This document shows positions 34,801-46,949 of a stretch of DNA of 60,000 nt, piece by piece. The DNA is taken from contig NC_087064.1 of assembly GCF_963678635.1 (NCBI RefSeq), positions 83,571,847-83,631,846 on the forward strand, given 5' to 3'. How positions within the stretch are numbered: the stretch's first letter is position 1; each line of letters starts with the position of its first letter. Below the pieces are notes generated by a model. That model was not told the origin of the DNA and did not search any database. It saw nothing but the letters and a program-made list of their open reading frames with translations. A program made the position numbers and the translations under genes. The DNA is from Symsagittifera roscoffensis (Eukaryota > Xenacoelomorpha > Acoela > Convolutidae).

Positions 34801-37800
34801 GTGATGCATAAAAACAGGACACCTCGAACAAGGATGCAGTCCCTCCTCAGCTTATAAATGAAAGTAAAGTGATGCATAAAAACAGGACACCTCGAACAAG
34901 GATGCAGTCCCTCCTCAGCTTATAACTGAAAGTAAAGTGATGCATAAAAACAGGACACCTCGAACAAGGATGCAGTCACTCCTCAGCTTATAACTGAAAG
35001 TAAACTGATGCATAAAAACAGGACACCTCGAACAAGGATGCAGTCCCTCCTCAGCTTATAACTGAAAGTAAAGTGATGCATAAAAACAGGACACCTCGAA
35101 CAAGGATGCAGTCCCTCCTCAGCTTATAACTGAAAGTAAATTGATGCATAAAAACAGGAACCTCGAACAACGATGCAGTCCCTCCTCAGCTTAAAACTGA
35201 AAGTAAAATGATGCATAAAAACAGGACACCTCGAACAAGGATGCAGTCCCTCCTCAGCTTATAACTGAAAGTAAAGTGATGCATAAAAACAGGACACCTC
35301 GAACAAGGATGCAGTCCCTCCTCAGCTTATAACTGAAAGTAAAGTGATGCATAAAAACAGGACACCTCGAACAAGGATGCAGTCCCTCCTCAGCTTATAA
35401 CTGAAAGTAAAGTGATGCATAAAAACAGGACACCTCGAACAAGGATGCAGTCCCTCCTCAGCTTATAACTGAAAGTAAAGTGATGCATAAAAACAGGACA
35501 CCTCGAACAAGGATGCAGTCCCTCCTCAGCTTATAACTGAAAGTGAAGTGATGCATAAAAACAGGACACCTCGAACAAGGATGCAGTCCCTCCTCAGCTT
35601 ATAACTGAAAGTAAAGTGATGCATAAAAACAGGACACCTCGAACACGGATGCAGTCCCTCCTCAGCTTATAACTGAAAGTAAACTGATGCATAAAAACAG
35701 GACACCTCGAACAAGGATGCAGTCCCTCCTCAGCTTATAACTGAAAGTAAAGTGATGCGTAAAAACAGGACACCTCGAACAAGGATGCAGTCCCTCCTCA
35801 GCTTATAACTGAAAGTAAACTGATGCATAAAAACAGGACACCTCCAACAAGGATGCAGTCCCTCCTCAGCTTATAACTGAAAGTAAAGTGATGCATAAAA
35901 ACAGGACACCTCGAACAAGGATTCAGTCCCTCCTCAGCTTATAACTGAAAGTAAAGTGATGCATAAAAACAGGACACCTCGAACAAGGACGCAGTCCCTC
36001 CTCAGCTTATAACTGAAAGTAAAGTGATGCATAAAAACAGGACACATCGAACAAGGATGCAGTCCCTCCTCAGCTTATAACTGAAACTAAAGTGATGCAT
36101 AAAAAAGGACACCTCGAACAAGGATGCAGTCCCTCCTCAGCTTATAACTGAAAGTAAAGTGATGCATAAAAACAGGATACCTCGAACAAGGATGCAGTCC
36201 CTCCTCAGCTTATAACTGAAAGTAAACTGATGCATAAAAACAGGACACCTCGAACAAGGATGCAGTCCCTCCTCAGCTTATAACTGAAAGTAAAGTGATG
36301 CATAAAAACAGGACTCCTCGAACAAGGATGCAGTCCCTCCTCAGCTTATAACTGAAAGTAAACTGATGCATAAAAACAGGACACCTCGAACAAGGATGCA
36401 GTCCCTTCTCAGCTTATAACTGAAAGTAAAGTGATGCATAAAAACAGGACACCTCGAACAAGGATGCAGTCCCTCCTCAGCTTATAACTGAAAGTAAAGT
36501 GATGCATAAAAACAGGACACCTCGAACAAGGATGCAGTCCCTCCTCAGCTTATAATTGAAAGTAAAGTGATGCATAAAAACAGGACACCTCGAACAAGGA
36601 CGCAGTCCCTCCTCAGCTTATAACTGAAAGTAAAGTGATGCATAAAAACAGGACACCTCGAACAAGGATGCAGTCCCTCCTCAGCTTATAACTGAAAGTA
36701 AAGTGATGCATAAAAACAGGACACCTCGAACAAGGATGCAGTCCCTCCTCAGCTTATAATTGAAAGTAAAGTGATGCATAAAAACAGGACAGCTCGAACA
36801 AGGATGCAGTCCCTCCTCAGCTTATAACTGAAAGTAAACTGATGCATAAAAACAGGACACCTCGAACAAGGATGCACCCCTCCTCAGCTTATAACTGAAA
36901 GTAAAGTGATGCATAAAAACAGGACACCTCGAACAAGGATGCAGTCCCTCCTCAGCTTATAACTGAAAGTAAACTGATGCATAAAAACCGGACACCTCGA
37001 ACAAGGATGCAGTCCCTCCTCAGCTTATAACTGAAAGTAAAGTGATGCATAAAAACAGGACACCTCGAACAAGAATGCAGTCCCTCCTCAGCTTATAACT
37101 GAAAGTAAAGTGATGCATAAAAACAGGCACCTCGAACAAGGATGCAGTCCCTCCTCAGCTTATAAATGAAAGTAAAGTGATGCATAAAAACAGGGCACCT
37201 TGAACAAGGATGCAGTCCCTCCTCAGCTTATAACTGAAAGTAAAGTGATAAATAAAAACAGGAAACCTCGAACAAGGATGCAGTCCCTCCTCAGCTTATA
37301 ACTGAAAGTAAAGTGATGCATAAAAACAGGACACCTCGAACAAGGATGCAGTCCCTCCTCAGCTTATAACTGAAAGTAAAGTGATGCATAAAAACAGGAC
37401 ACCTCGAACAAGGATGCAGTCCCTCCTCAGCTTATAACTGAAAGTAAAGTGATGCATAAAAACAGGACATCTCGAACAAGGATGCAGTCCCTCCTCAGCT
37501 TATAACTGAAAGTAAATTGATGCATAAAAACAGGACACCTCGAACAAGGATGCAGTCCCTCCTCAGCTTATAACTGAAAGTAAAGTGATGCATAAAACAG
37601 GACACCTCGAACAAGGATGCAGTCCCTCCTCAGCTTATAAATGAAAGTAAAGTGATGAATAAAAACAGGACACCTCGAACAAGGATGCAGTCCCTCCTCA
37701 GCTTATAACTGAAAATAAAGTGATGCATAAAAACAGGACACCTCGAACAAGGATGCAGTCACTCCTCTGCTTATAACTGAAAGTAAACTGATGCATAAAA

Positions 37801-38487
37801 ACAGGACACCTCGAACAAGGATGCAGTCCCTCCTCAGCTTATACCTGAAAGTAAAGTGATGCATAAAAATAGGACACCTCGAACAAGGATGCAGTCCCTC
37901 CTCAGCTTATAACTGAAAGTAAAGTGATGCATAAAAACAGGACACCTCGAACAAGGATGCAGTCCCTCCTCAGCTTATAACTGAAAGTAAAGTGATGCAT
38001 AAAAACAGGAAACCTCGAACAAGGATGCAGTCCCTCCTCAGCTTATAACTGAAAGTAAATTGATGCATAAAAACAGGAAACCTCGAACAAGGATGCAGTC
38101 CCTCCTCAGCTTATAACTGAAAGTAAAGTGATGCATAAAAACAGGACACCTCGAACAAGGATGCAGTCCCTCCTCAGCTTATAAATGAAAGTAAAGTGAT
38201 GCATAAAAACAGGACACCTCGAACAAGGATGCAGTCCCTCCTCAGCTTATAACTGAAAGAAAAGTGATGCATAAAAACAGGACACCTCGAACAAGGATGC
38301 AGTCACTCCTCAGCTTATAACTGAAAGTAAACTGATGCATAAAAACAGGACACCTCGAACAAGGATGCAGTCCCTCCTCAGCTTATAACTGAAAGTAAAG
38401 TGATGCATAAAAACAGGACACCTCGAACAAGGATGCAGTCCCTCCTCAGCTTATAACTGAAAGTAAATTGATACATAAAAACAGGAC
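31834..38487 (+). repeat. 3,327-bp higher-order repeat (49 units), two near-identical copies
   Basis: Three independent rare variants recur with exactly the same offset of 3,327 bp: ggaacctcgaacaacg (31834 and 35161), gatgcgtaaaaac (32431 and 35758) and caggcacctcg (33801 and 37128). Forty-nine 68-bp units make 3,332 bp; the shared small deletions explain the difference. Only a few base changes separate the copies (for example acacctcg versus acacatcg near 36045), so the duplication is recent. Confidence 0.85.
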
Positions 38488-41400
38488 ACCTCGAACAAGG
38501 ATGCAGTCCCTCCTCAGCTTATAACTGAAAGTAAAGTGATGCATAAAAACAGGACACCTCGAACAAGGATGCAGTCCCTCCTCAGCTTATAAATGAAAGT
38601 AAAGTGATGCATAAAAACAGGACACCTCGAACAAGGATGCAGTCCCTCCTCAGCTTATAACTGAAAGTAAAGTGATGCTTAAAAACAGGACACCTCGAAC
38701 AAGGATGCAGTCACTCCTCAGCTTATAACTGAAAGTAAACTGATGCATAAAAACAGGACACCTCGAACAAGGATGCAGTCCCTCCTCAGCTTATAACTGA
38801 AAGTAAAGTGATGCATAAAAACAGGACACCTCGAACAAGGATGCAGTCCCTCCTCAGCTTATAACTGAAAGTAAAGTGATGCATAAAAACAGGACACCTC
38901 GAACAAGGATGCAGTCCCTCCTCAGCTTATAACTGAAAGTAAAGTGATGCATAAAAACAGGACACCTCGAACAAAGATGCAGTCCCTCCTCAGCTTATAA
39001 CTGAAAGTAAAGTGATGCATAAAAACAGGACACCTCAAACAAGGATGCAGTCCCTCCTCAGCTTATAACTGAAAGTAAAGTGATGCATAAAAACAGGTCA
39101 CCTCGAACAAGGATGCAGTCCCTCCTCAGCTTATAACTGAAAGTAAAGTGATGCATAAAAACAGGACACCTCGAACAAGGATGCAGTCCCTCCTCAGCTT
39201 ATAACTGAAAGTAAAGTGATGCATAAAAACAGGACACCTCGAACAAGGATGCAGTCCCTCCTCAGCTTATAAATGAAAGTAAAGTGATGCATAAAAACAG
39301 GACACCTCGAACAAGGATGCAGTCCCTCCTCAGCTTATAACTGAAAGTAAAGTGATGCATAAAAACAGGACACCTCGAACAAGGATGCAGTCACTCCTCA
39401 GCTTATAACTGAAAGTAAACTGATGCATAAAAACAGGACACCTCGAACAAGGATGCAGTCCCTCCTCAGCTTATAACTGAAAGTAAACTGATGCATAAAA
39501 ACAGGACACCTCGAACAAGGATGCAGTCCCTCCTCAGCTTATAACTGAAAGTAAAGTGATGCATAAAAACAGGACACCTCGAACAAGAATGCAGTCCCTC
39601 CTCAGCTTATAACTGAAAGTAAAGTGATGCATAAAAACAGGCACCTCGAACAAGGATGCAGTCCCTCCTCAGCTTATAAATGAAAATAAAGTGATGCATA
39701 AAAACAGGGCACCTTGAACAAGGATGCAGTCCCTCCTCAGCTTATAACTGAAAGTAAAGTGATACATAAAAACAGGAAACCTCGAACAAGGATGCAGTCC
39801 CTCCTCAGCTTATAACTGAAAGTAAAGTGATGCATAAAAACAGGACACCTCGAACAAGGATGCAGTCCCTCCTCAGCTTATAACTGAAAGTAAAGTGATG
39901 CATAAAAACAGGACACCTCGAGCAAGGATGCAGTCCCTCCTCAGCTTATAACTGAAAGTAAAGTGATGCATAAAAACAGGACATCTCGAACAAGGATCCA
40001 GTCCCTCCTCAGCTTATAACTGAAAGTAAATTGATGCATAAAAACAGGACACCTCGAACAAGGATGCAGTCCCTCCTCAGCTTATAACTGAAAGTAAAGT
40101 GATGCATAAAAACAGGACACCTCGAACAAGGATGCAGTCCCTCCTCAGCTTATAAATGAAAGTAAAGTGATGAATAAAAACAGGACACCTCGAACAAGGA
40201 TGCAGTCCCTCCTCAGCTTATAACTGAAAGTAAAGTGATGCATAAAAACAGGACACCTCGAACAGGGATGCAGTCACTCCTCTACTTATAACTGAAAGTA
40301 AACTGATGCATAAAAACAGGACACCTCGAACAAGGATGCAGTCCCTCCTCAGCTTATAACTGAAAGTAAAGTGATGCATAAAAACAGGACACCTCGAACA
40401 AGGATGCAGTCCCTCCTCAGCTTATAACTGAAAGTAAAGTGATGCATAAAAACAGGACACCTCGAACAAGGATGCAGTCCCTCCTCAGCTTATAACTGAA
40501 AGTAAAGTGATGCATAAAAACAGGACACCTCGAACAAGGATGCAGTCCCTCCTCAGCTTATAACTGAACGTAAATTGATGCATAAAAACAGGAAACCTCG
40601 AACAAGGATGCAGTCCCTCCTCAGCTTATAACTGAAAGTAAAGTGATGCATAAAAACAGGACACCTCGAACAAGGATGCAGTCCCTCCTCAGCTTATAAA
40701 TGAAAGTAAAGTGATGCATAAAAACAGGACACCTCGAACAAGGATGCAGTCCCTCCTCAGCTTATAACTGAAAGTAAAGTGATGCATAAAAACAGGACAC
40801 CTCGAACAAGGATGCAGTCACTCCTCAGCTTATAACTGAAAGTAAACTGATGCATAAAAACAGGACACCTCGAACAAGGATGCAGTCCCTCCTCAGCTTA
40901 TAACTGAAAGTAAAGTGATGCATAAAAACAGGACACCTCGAACAAGGATGCAGTCCCTCCTCAGCTTATAACTGAAAGTAAATTGATACATAAAAACAGG
41001 ACACCTCGAACAAGGATGCAGTCCCTCCTCAGCTTATAACTGAAAGTAAAGTGATGCATAAAAACAGGACACCTCGAACAAGGATGCAGTCCCTCCTCAG
41101 CTTATAAATGAAAGTAAAGTGATGCATAAAAACAGGACACCTCGAACAAGGATGCAGTCCCTCCTCAGCTTATAACTGAAAGTAAAGTGATGCATAAAAA
41201 CAGGACACCTCGAACAAGGATGCAGTCACTCCTCAGCTTATAACTGAAAGTAAACTGATGCATAAAAACAGGACACCTCGAACAAGGATGCAGTCCCTCC
41301 TCAGCTTATAACTGAAAGTAAACTGATGCATAAAAACAGGACACCTCGAACAAGGATGCAGTCCCTCCTCAGCTTATAACTGAAAGTAAAGTGATGCATA

Positions 41401-41900
41401 AAAACAGGACACCTCGAACAAGGATGCAGTCCCTCCTCAGCTTACAACAGAAAGTAAACTGATGCATAAAAACAGGACACCTCGAACAAGGATGCAGTCC
41501 CTCCTCAGCTTATAACTGAAAGTAAAGTGATGCATAAAAATAGGACACCTCGAACAAGGAGGCAGTCCCTCCTCAGCTTATAACAGAAAGTAAAGTGATG
41601 CATAAAAACAGGACAGCTCGAACAAGGATGCAGTCCCTCCTCAGCTTATAACTGAAAGTAAAGTGATGCATAAAAACAGGACACTTCGAACAAGGATGCA
41701 GTCGCTCCTCAGCTTATAACTGAAAGTAAACTGATGCAGAAAAACAGGACACCTCGAACAAGGATGCAGTCCCTCCTCAGCTTATAACTGAAAGTAAACT
41801 GATGCATAAAAACAGGACACCTCGAACAAGGATGCAGTCCCTCCTCAGCTTATAACTGAAAGTAAAGTGATGCATAAAAACAGGACACCTCGAACAAGGA
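37128..41900 (+). repeat. About 2,514-bp (37-unit) higher-order repeat overlapping the 3.3-kb one
   Basis: caggcacctcg at 37128 recurs at 39642 (2,514 bp), and the variant aaattgatacataaaaac at 38468 recurs at 40983 (2,515 bp). The block reuses part of the 3,327-bp repeat, so it arose from a later event with different breakpoints. The right limit is approximate. Confidence 0.7.
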
Positions 41901-44900
41901 TGCAGTCCCTCCTCAGCTTATAACTGAAAGTAAAGTGATGCATAAAAACAGGACACCTCGAACAAGGATGCAGTCCCTCCTCAGCTTATAACTGAAAGTG
42001 AAGTGATGCATAAAAACAGGACACCTCGAACAAGGATGCAGTCCCTCCTCAGCTTATAACTGAAAGTAAAGTGATGCATAAAAACAGGACACCTCGAACA
42101 AGGATGCAGTCCCTCCTCAGCTTATAACTGAAAGTAAACTGATGCATAAAGACAGGACACCTCGAACAAGGATGCAGTCCCTCCTCAGCTTATAACTGAA
42201 AGTAAAGTGATGCATAAAAACAGGACACCTCGAACAAGGATGCAGTCCCTCCTCAGCTTATAACAGAAAGTAAACTGATGCATAAAAACAGGACACCTCG
42301 AACAAGGATGCAGTCCCTCCTCAGCTTATAACAGAAAGTAAACTGATGCATAAAAACAGGACACCTCGAACAAGGATGCAGTCCCTCCTCAGCTTATGAC
42401 TGAAAGTAAAGTGATGCATAAAAACAGGACACCTCGAACAAGGATGCAGTCCCTCCTCAGCTTATAACTGAAAGTAAAGTGATGCATAAAAACAGGACAC
42501 CTCAAACAAGGATGCAGTCCCTCCTCAGCTTATAACTGAAAGTAAACTGATGCATAAAAACAGGACACCTCGAACAAGGATGGAGTCCCTCCTTAGCTTA
42601 TAACTGAAAGTAAACTGATGCATAAAAACCGGACACCTCGAACAAGGATGCAGTCCCTCCTCAGCTTATAACTGAAAGTAAAGTGATGCATAAAAAAAAA
42701 GGACACCTCGAACAAGGATGCAGTCCCTCCTCAGCTTATAACTGAAAGTAAACTGATGCATTAAAACAGGACACCTCGATCAAGGATGCAGTCCCTCCTC
42801 AGCTTATAACTGAAAGTAAAGTGATGCATAAAAACAGGACACCTCGAACAAGGATGCAATCCCTCCTCAGCTTATAACTGAAAGTAAACTGATGCATAAA
42901 AACAGGACACCTCGAACAAGGATGCAGTCCCTCCTCAGCTTATAACTGAAAGTAAAGTGATGCATAAAGACAGGACACCTCGAACAAGGATGCAGTCCCT
43001 CCTCAGCTTATAACTGAAAGTAAAGTGATGCATAAAAACAGGACACCTCGAACAAGGATGCAGTCCCTCCTCAGCTTATAACTGAAAGTAAACTGATGCA
43101 TAAAAACAGATCACCTCGAACAAGGATGCAGTCCCTCCTCAGCTTATAACTGAAAGTAAACTGTTGCATAAAAACAGGACACCTCGAACAAGGATGCAGT
43201 CCCTCCTCAGCTTATAACTGAAAGTAAACTGATGCATAAAAACAGGACACCTCGAACAAGGATGCAGTCCCTCCTCAGCTTATAACTGAAAGTAAAGTGA
43301 TGCATAACAACAGGACACCTCGAACAAGGATGCAGTCCCTCCTCAGCTTATAACAGAAAGTAAACTGATGCATAAAAACAGGACACCTCGAACAAGGATG
43401 CAGTCCCTCCTCAGCTTATAACTGAAAGTAAAGTGATGCATAAAAACAGGACACCTCGAACAAGGATGCAGTCCCTCCTCAGCTTATAACTGAAAGTAAA
43501 GTGATGCATAAAAACAGGAGACCTCGAACAAGGAGGTAGTCCCTCCTCAGCTTATAACAGAAAGTAAAGTGATGCATAAAAACAGGACACCTCGAACAAG
43601 GATGCAGTCCCTCCTCAGCTTATAACTGAAAGTAAAGTGATGCATAAAAACAGGACACCTCGAACAAGGATGCAGTCCCTCCTCAGCTTATAACAGAAAG
43701 TAAACTGATGCATAAAAACAGGACACCTCGAACAAGGATGCAGTCCCTCCTCAGCTTATAACAGAAAGTAAACTGATGCATAAAAACAGGACACCTCGAA
43801 CAAGGATGCAGTCCCTCCTCAGCTTATAACTGAAAGTAAAGTGATGCATAAAAACAGGACACCTCGAACAAGGATGCAGTCCCTCCTCAGCTTATAACAG
43901 AAAGTAAAGTGATGCATAAAAACAGGACACCTCGAACAAGGAGGCAGTCCCTCCTCAGCTTATAACAGAAAGTAAAGTGATGCATAAAAACAGGACACCT
44001 CGAACAAGGATGCAGTCCCTCCTCAGCTTATAACTGAAAGTAAAGTGATGCATAAAAACAGGACACCTCGAACAAGGAGGCAGTCCCTCCTCAGCTTATA
44101 ACAGAAAGTGAAGTGATGCATAAAAACAGGACACCTCGAACAAGGATGCAGTCCCTCCTCAGCTTATAACTGAAAGTAAAGTGATGCATAAAAACAGGAC
44201 ACCTCGAACAAGGAGGCAGTCCCTCCTCAGCTTATAACTGAAAGTAAAGTGATGCATAAAAACAGGACACCTCGAACAAGGAGGCAGTCCCTCCTCAGCT
44301 TATAACAGAAAGTGAAGTGATGCATAAAAACAGGACACCTCGAACAAGGATGCAGTCCCTCCTCAGCTTATAACTGAAAGTAAAGTGATGCATAAAAACA
44401 GGACACCTCAAACAAGGATGCAGTCCCTCCTCAGCTTATAACTGAAAGTAAACTGATGCATAAAAACAGGACACCTCGAACAAGGATGCAGTCCCTCCTC
44501 AGCTTATAACTGAAAGTAAAGTGATGCATAACAACAGGACACCTCGAACAAGGATGCAGTCCCTCCTCAGCTTATAACAGAAAGTAAACTGATGCATAAA
44601 AACAGGACACCTCGAACAAGGATGCAGTCCCTCCTCAGCTTATAACTGAAAGTAAAGTGATGCATAAAAACAGGACACCTCGAAAAAGGATGCAGTCCCT
44701 CCTCAGCTTATAACAGAAAGTAAACTGATGCATAAAAACAGGACACCTCGAACAAGGATGCAGTCCCTCCTCAGCTTATGACTGAAAGTAAAGTGATGCA
44801 TAAAAACAGGCCACCTCGAACAAGGATGCAGTCCCTCCTCAGCTTATAACTGAAAGTAAAGTGATGCATAAAAACAGGACACCTCGAACAAGGAGGCAGT

Positions 44901-45390
44901 CCATCCTCAGCTTATAACAGAAAGTAAACTGATGCATAAAAACAGGACACCTCGAACAAGGATGCAGTCCCTCCTCAGCTTATAACTGAAAGTAAAGTGA
45001 TGCATAAAAACAGGACACCTCGAACAAGGATGCAGTCCCTCCTCAGCTTATAACAGAAAGTAAACTGATGCATAAAAACAGGACACCTCGAACAAGGATG
45101 CAGTCCCTCCTCAGCTTATGACTGAAAGTAAAGTGATGCATAAAAACAGGCCACCTCGAACAAGGATGCAGTCCCTCCTCAGCTTATAACTGAAAGTAAA
45201 GTGATGCATAAAAACAGGACACCTCGAACAAGGAGGCAGTCCATCCTCAGCTTATAAATGAAAGTAAAGTGATGCATTAAAACAGGACACCTCGAACAAG
45301 GATGCAGTCCCTCCTCAGCTTATAACTGAAAGTAAAGTGATGCATAAAACCAGGACACCTCGAACAAGGTTGCAGTGCCCTCGTCCTTCA

Positions 45391-45777
45391 TCTAGAAAAC
45401 TGATAGCTTGATTGATAAACAAAACCACTTAAGAGCTCTGAGCAGAAAGGTGTCGGATGTTTTATATCTGGTTGAGATTTTCAAAATTAATGGAACAAAT
45501 TATAAAAAAACTGATTACTTTATCGATCTACGAAAATTGTCGAACTTTAAGTAAAAGGCCGCAAAGAAGAACTTGAGTAGCAGATGAAAACTTGGTTATC
45601 AGTGAATAAATACGAAAGAAGCTACATTTTCCGCCTACGAATCAGAACGAAAAAATTTGACGAAGCTAGGCTCAGCATATTGCAAAACGTTTAAGCCATT
45701 TACGTTTCTAAGACATCCAAGCGTTCATAAACTAATAAGATAGATGAAACTGAGAAGAACTTGCATCGATTTATTAG
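45391..45777. other. Intron 1 end, unique sequence
   Basis: Satellite similarity stops at about 45390. The remaining 390 bp before exon 2 are unique-looking AT-rich sequence. No further exon was recognised, although a short one encoding only a few residues could be missed. Confidence 0.45.
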
Positions 45778-45917
45778 GAGTCGTGAATTTGACATTTGGA
45801 GCTGCACTGTATCAGCTGGTGGGGTTCGATGTCAAACTGGAGACCCTCTCCACTCTCATCTGGCAGAGACTCTACTGGCAGGACCAGTTCATCCAGTGGG
45901 ATCCAGCAGATTATGAG
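45778..45917 (+). CDS. Receptor exon 2: beta1 strand to loop D
   Basis: The frame reads VVNLTFGAALYQLVGFD, then LSTLIWQRLYWQDQFIQWDP and ADYE. This matches the nicotinic receptor pattern 'V.V.FGL.L.Q...D....L.T..W....W.D..L.W.P..Y'. Trp in YWQD is the loop D (complementary face) aromatic. The donor is gag|gtacaa (GT at 45918), at a codon boundary. The best acceptor is ttattag|gag (AG 45776-45777), but it requires one leftover base from exon 1, which leaves two. Weaker upstream AGs at 45753-45754 and 45756-45757 are in phase but add extra residues. The exact 5' boundary is therefore uncertain. Confidence 0.75.
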
Positions 45918-46940
45918 GTACAAGAGGGAAACTGATAATCGTGGATCAAATTAACATCCTGCCCCTCATAAGATCAAGTTGAGAGATCTTCCTCCTCAAC
46001 ATTTATGTGGGAAAAATGTCTCAGCGCTGCCTGTACAATGTTCTTAGAACCAAGTTAACATCCTCATTTATAAATCGTTTTTTCCTCCTTAATACATCGT
46101 TTTAGGGGATGTTACCTTGGTCCCTAGGTATTAATATTTCATATGACAAACTTATTGAAAAATGCTTTTTTTAAAAATCAAAATTGCATCATTTTGGGCC
46201 ACAGAAAATTCTTTAAAAAAAGAGACCAAAAAATGTTTTAAAATTTTTAGAAAGGCTCAATAATAACCATATTAAAACTGTTCCCAATCTAGGATTACTC
46301 TAATTTTTACAGGGTTCTTATTTATTCGCTGACAAAAATATAGATTGAGAGGACGTCACTTTTCTGGCGCTTCAATTCAGAAAAAAGATTGACTGTTTTG
46401 CACCTGCATTTTCTGTTTTTATAATTCTGCAGTGTAGATAAGAACCGAGATCTAGAAATTGAAAAAAAAACACTGCTTTTCTCAATTTAAATTTAATGAA
46501 TCTTCCATTATTTAAGTCTTTAAAAACCTTCAAATGCCTCTTATCCAAAAAATAATTCTACAATGTGAAATAATTAAATGTGAATGAAGTTGTTAACTTG
46601 TTCCCTAGTTGCTGTTCTGATAAAAATTTATCAAAATTGGAAAAAAAGATAATCATGTTGAACACTTCTCTAATTTTTATATGCAAAACAGTTTTTTCAG
46701 AGGTAATTTTTTTTTGCAGAACTGCTTGAATTTAGTTTTTTACTCTATGGTCAATTGTTTTGAGCATAAGAATTTGCCTATTTGATAAAAGATTCCAAAG
46801 AACTGAAGCATGCATTTTTTCTTATTTATTCGTTGTGATTATGAAAGCTTAGATTCAAATTTTGTTAACGCCTTTGTATTCAAAGCATTGAAGTTTTTCT
46901 TTTTTGTCCATTGGTTTTCTCATCAAAGAAAACTGTTTCT
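45918..46940. other. Intron 2, AT-rich, no element recognised
   Basis: No open frame or repeat was recognised between the exon 2 donor and the decayed LINE fragment. Poly-A/T tracts are frequent. Confidence 0.4.
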
Positions 46941-46949
46941 TTTTTTTAC

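Larger units (their letters stand above)
12396..45390 (+). repeat. 33-kb homogeneous tandem satellite, 68-bp unit, about 485 copies
   Basis: The unit length is 68 bp, counted directly from successive occurrences of gatgcataaaaacaggaca. The unit order is cctcgaacaaggatgcag, tccctcctcagcttataac, tgaaagtaaagtgatgc, ataaaaacaggaca. The first unit (about 12396-12460) and the last (about 45350-45390) are diverged; internal units differ mostly by single substitutions, with occasional 1-3 bp indels. The commonest variable site is gtaaagtg versus gtaaactg; others are gtgaagtg, gtaaattg, taacagaaag and taaatgaaag. All units are in one orientation and no foreign insertion interrupts the array. Stops in every frame show it is not coding. 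It occupies almost the whole of receptor intron 1. Confidence 0.97.

Noticed and set aside
12396-45390. CRISPR-like appearance of a long regular array
   Set aside because: The 68-bp units are contiguous with no unique spacers, and the surroundings are clearly animal nuclear DNA. It is a satellite.
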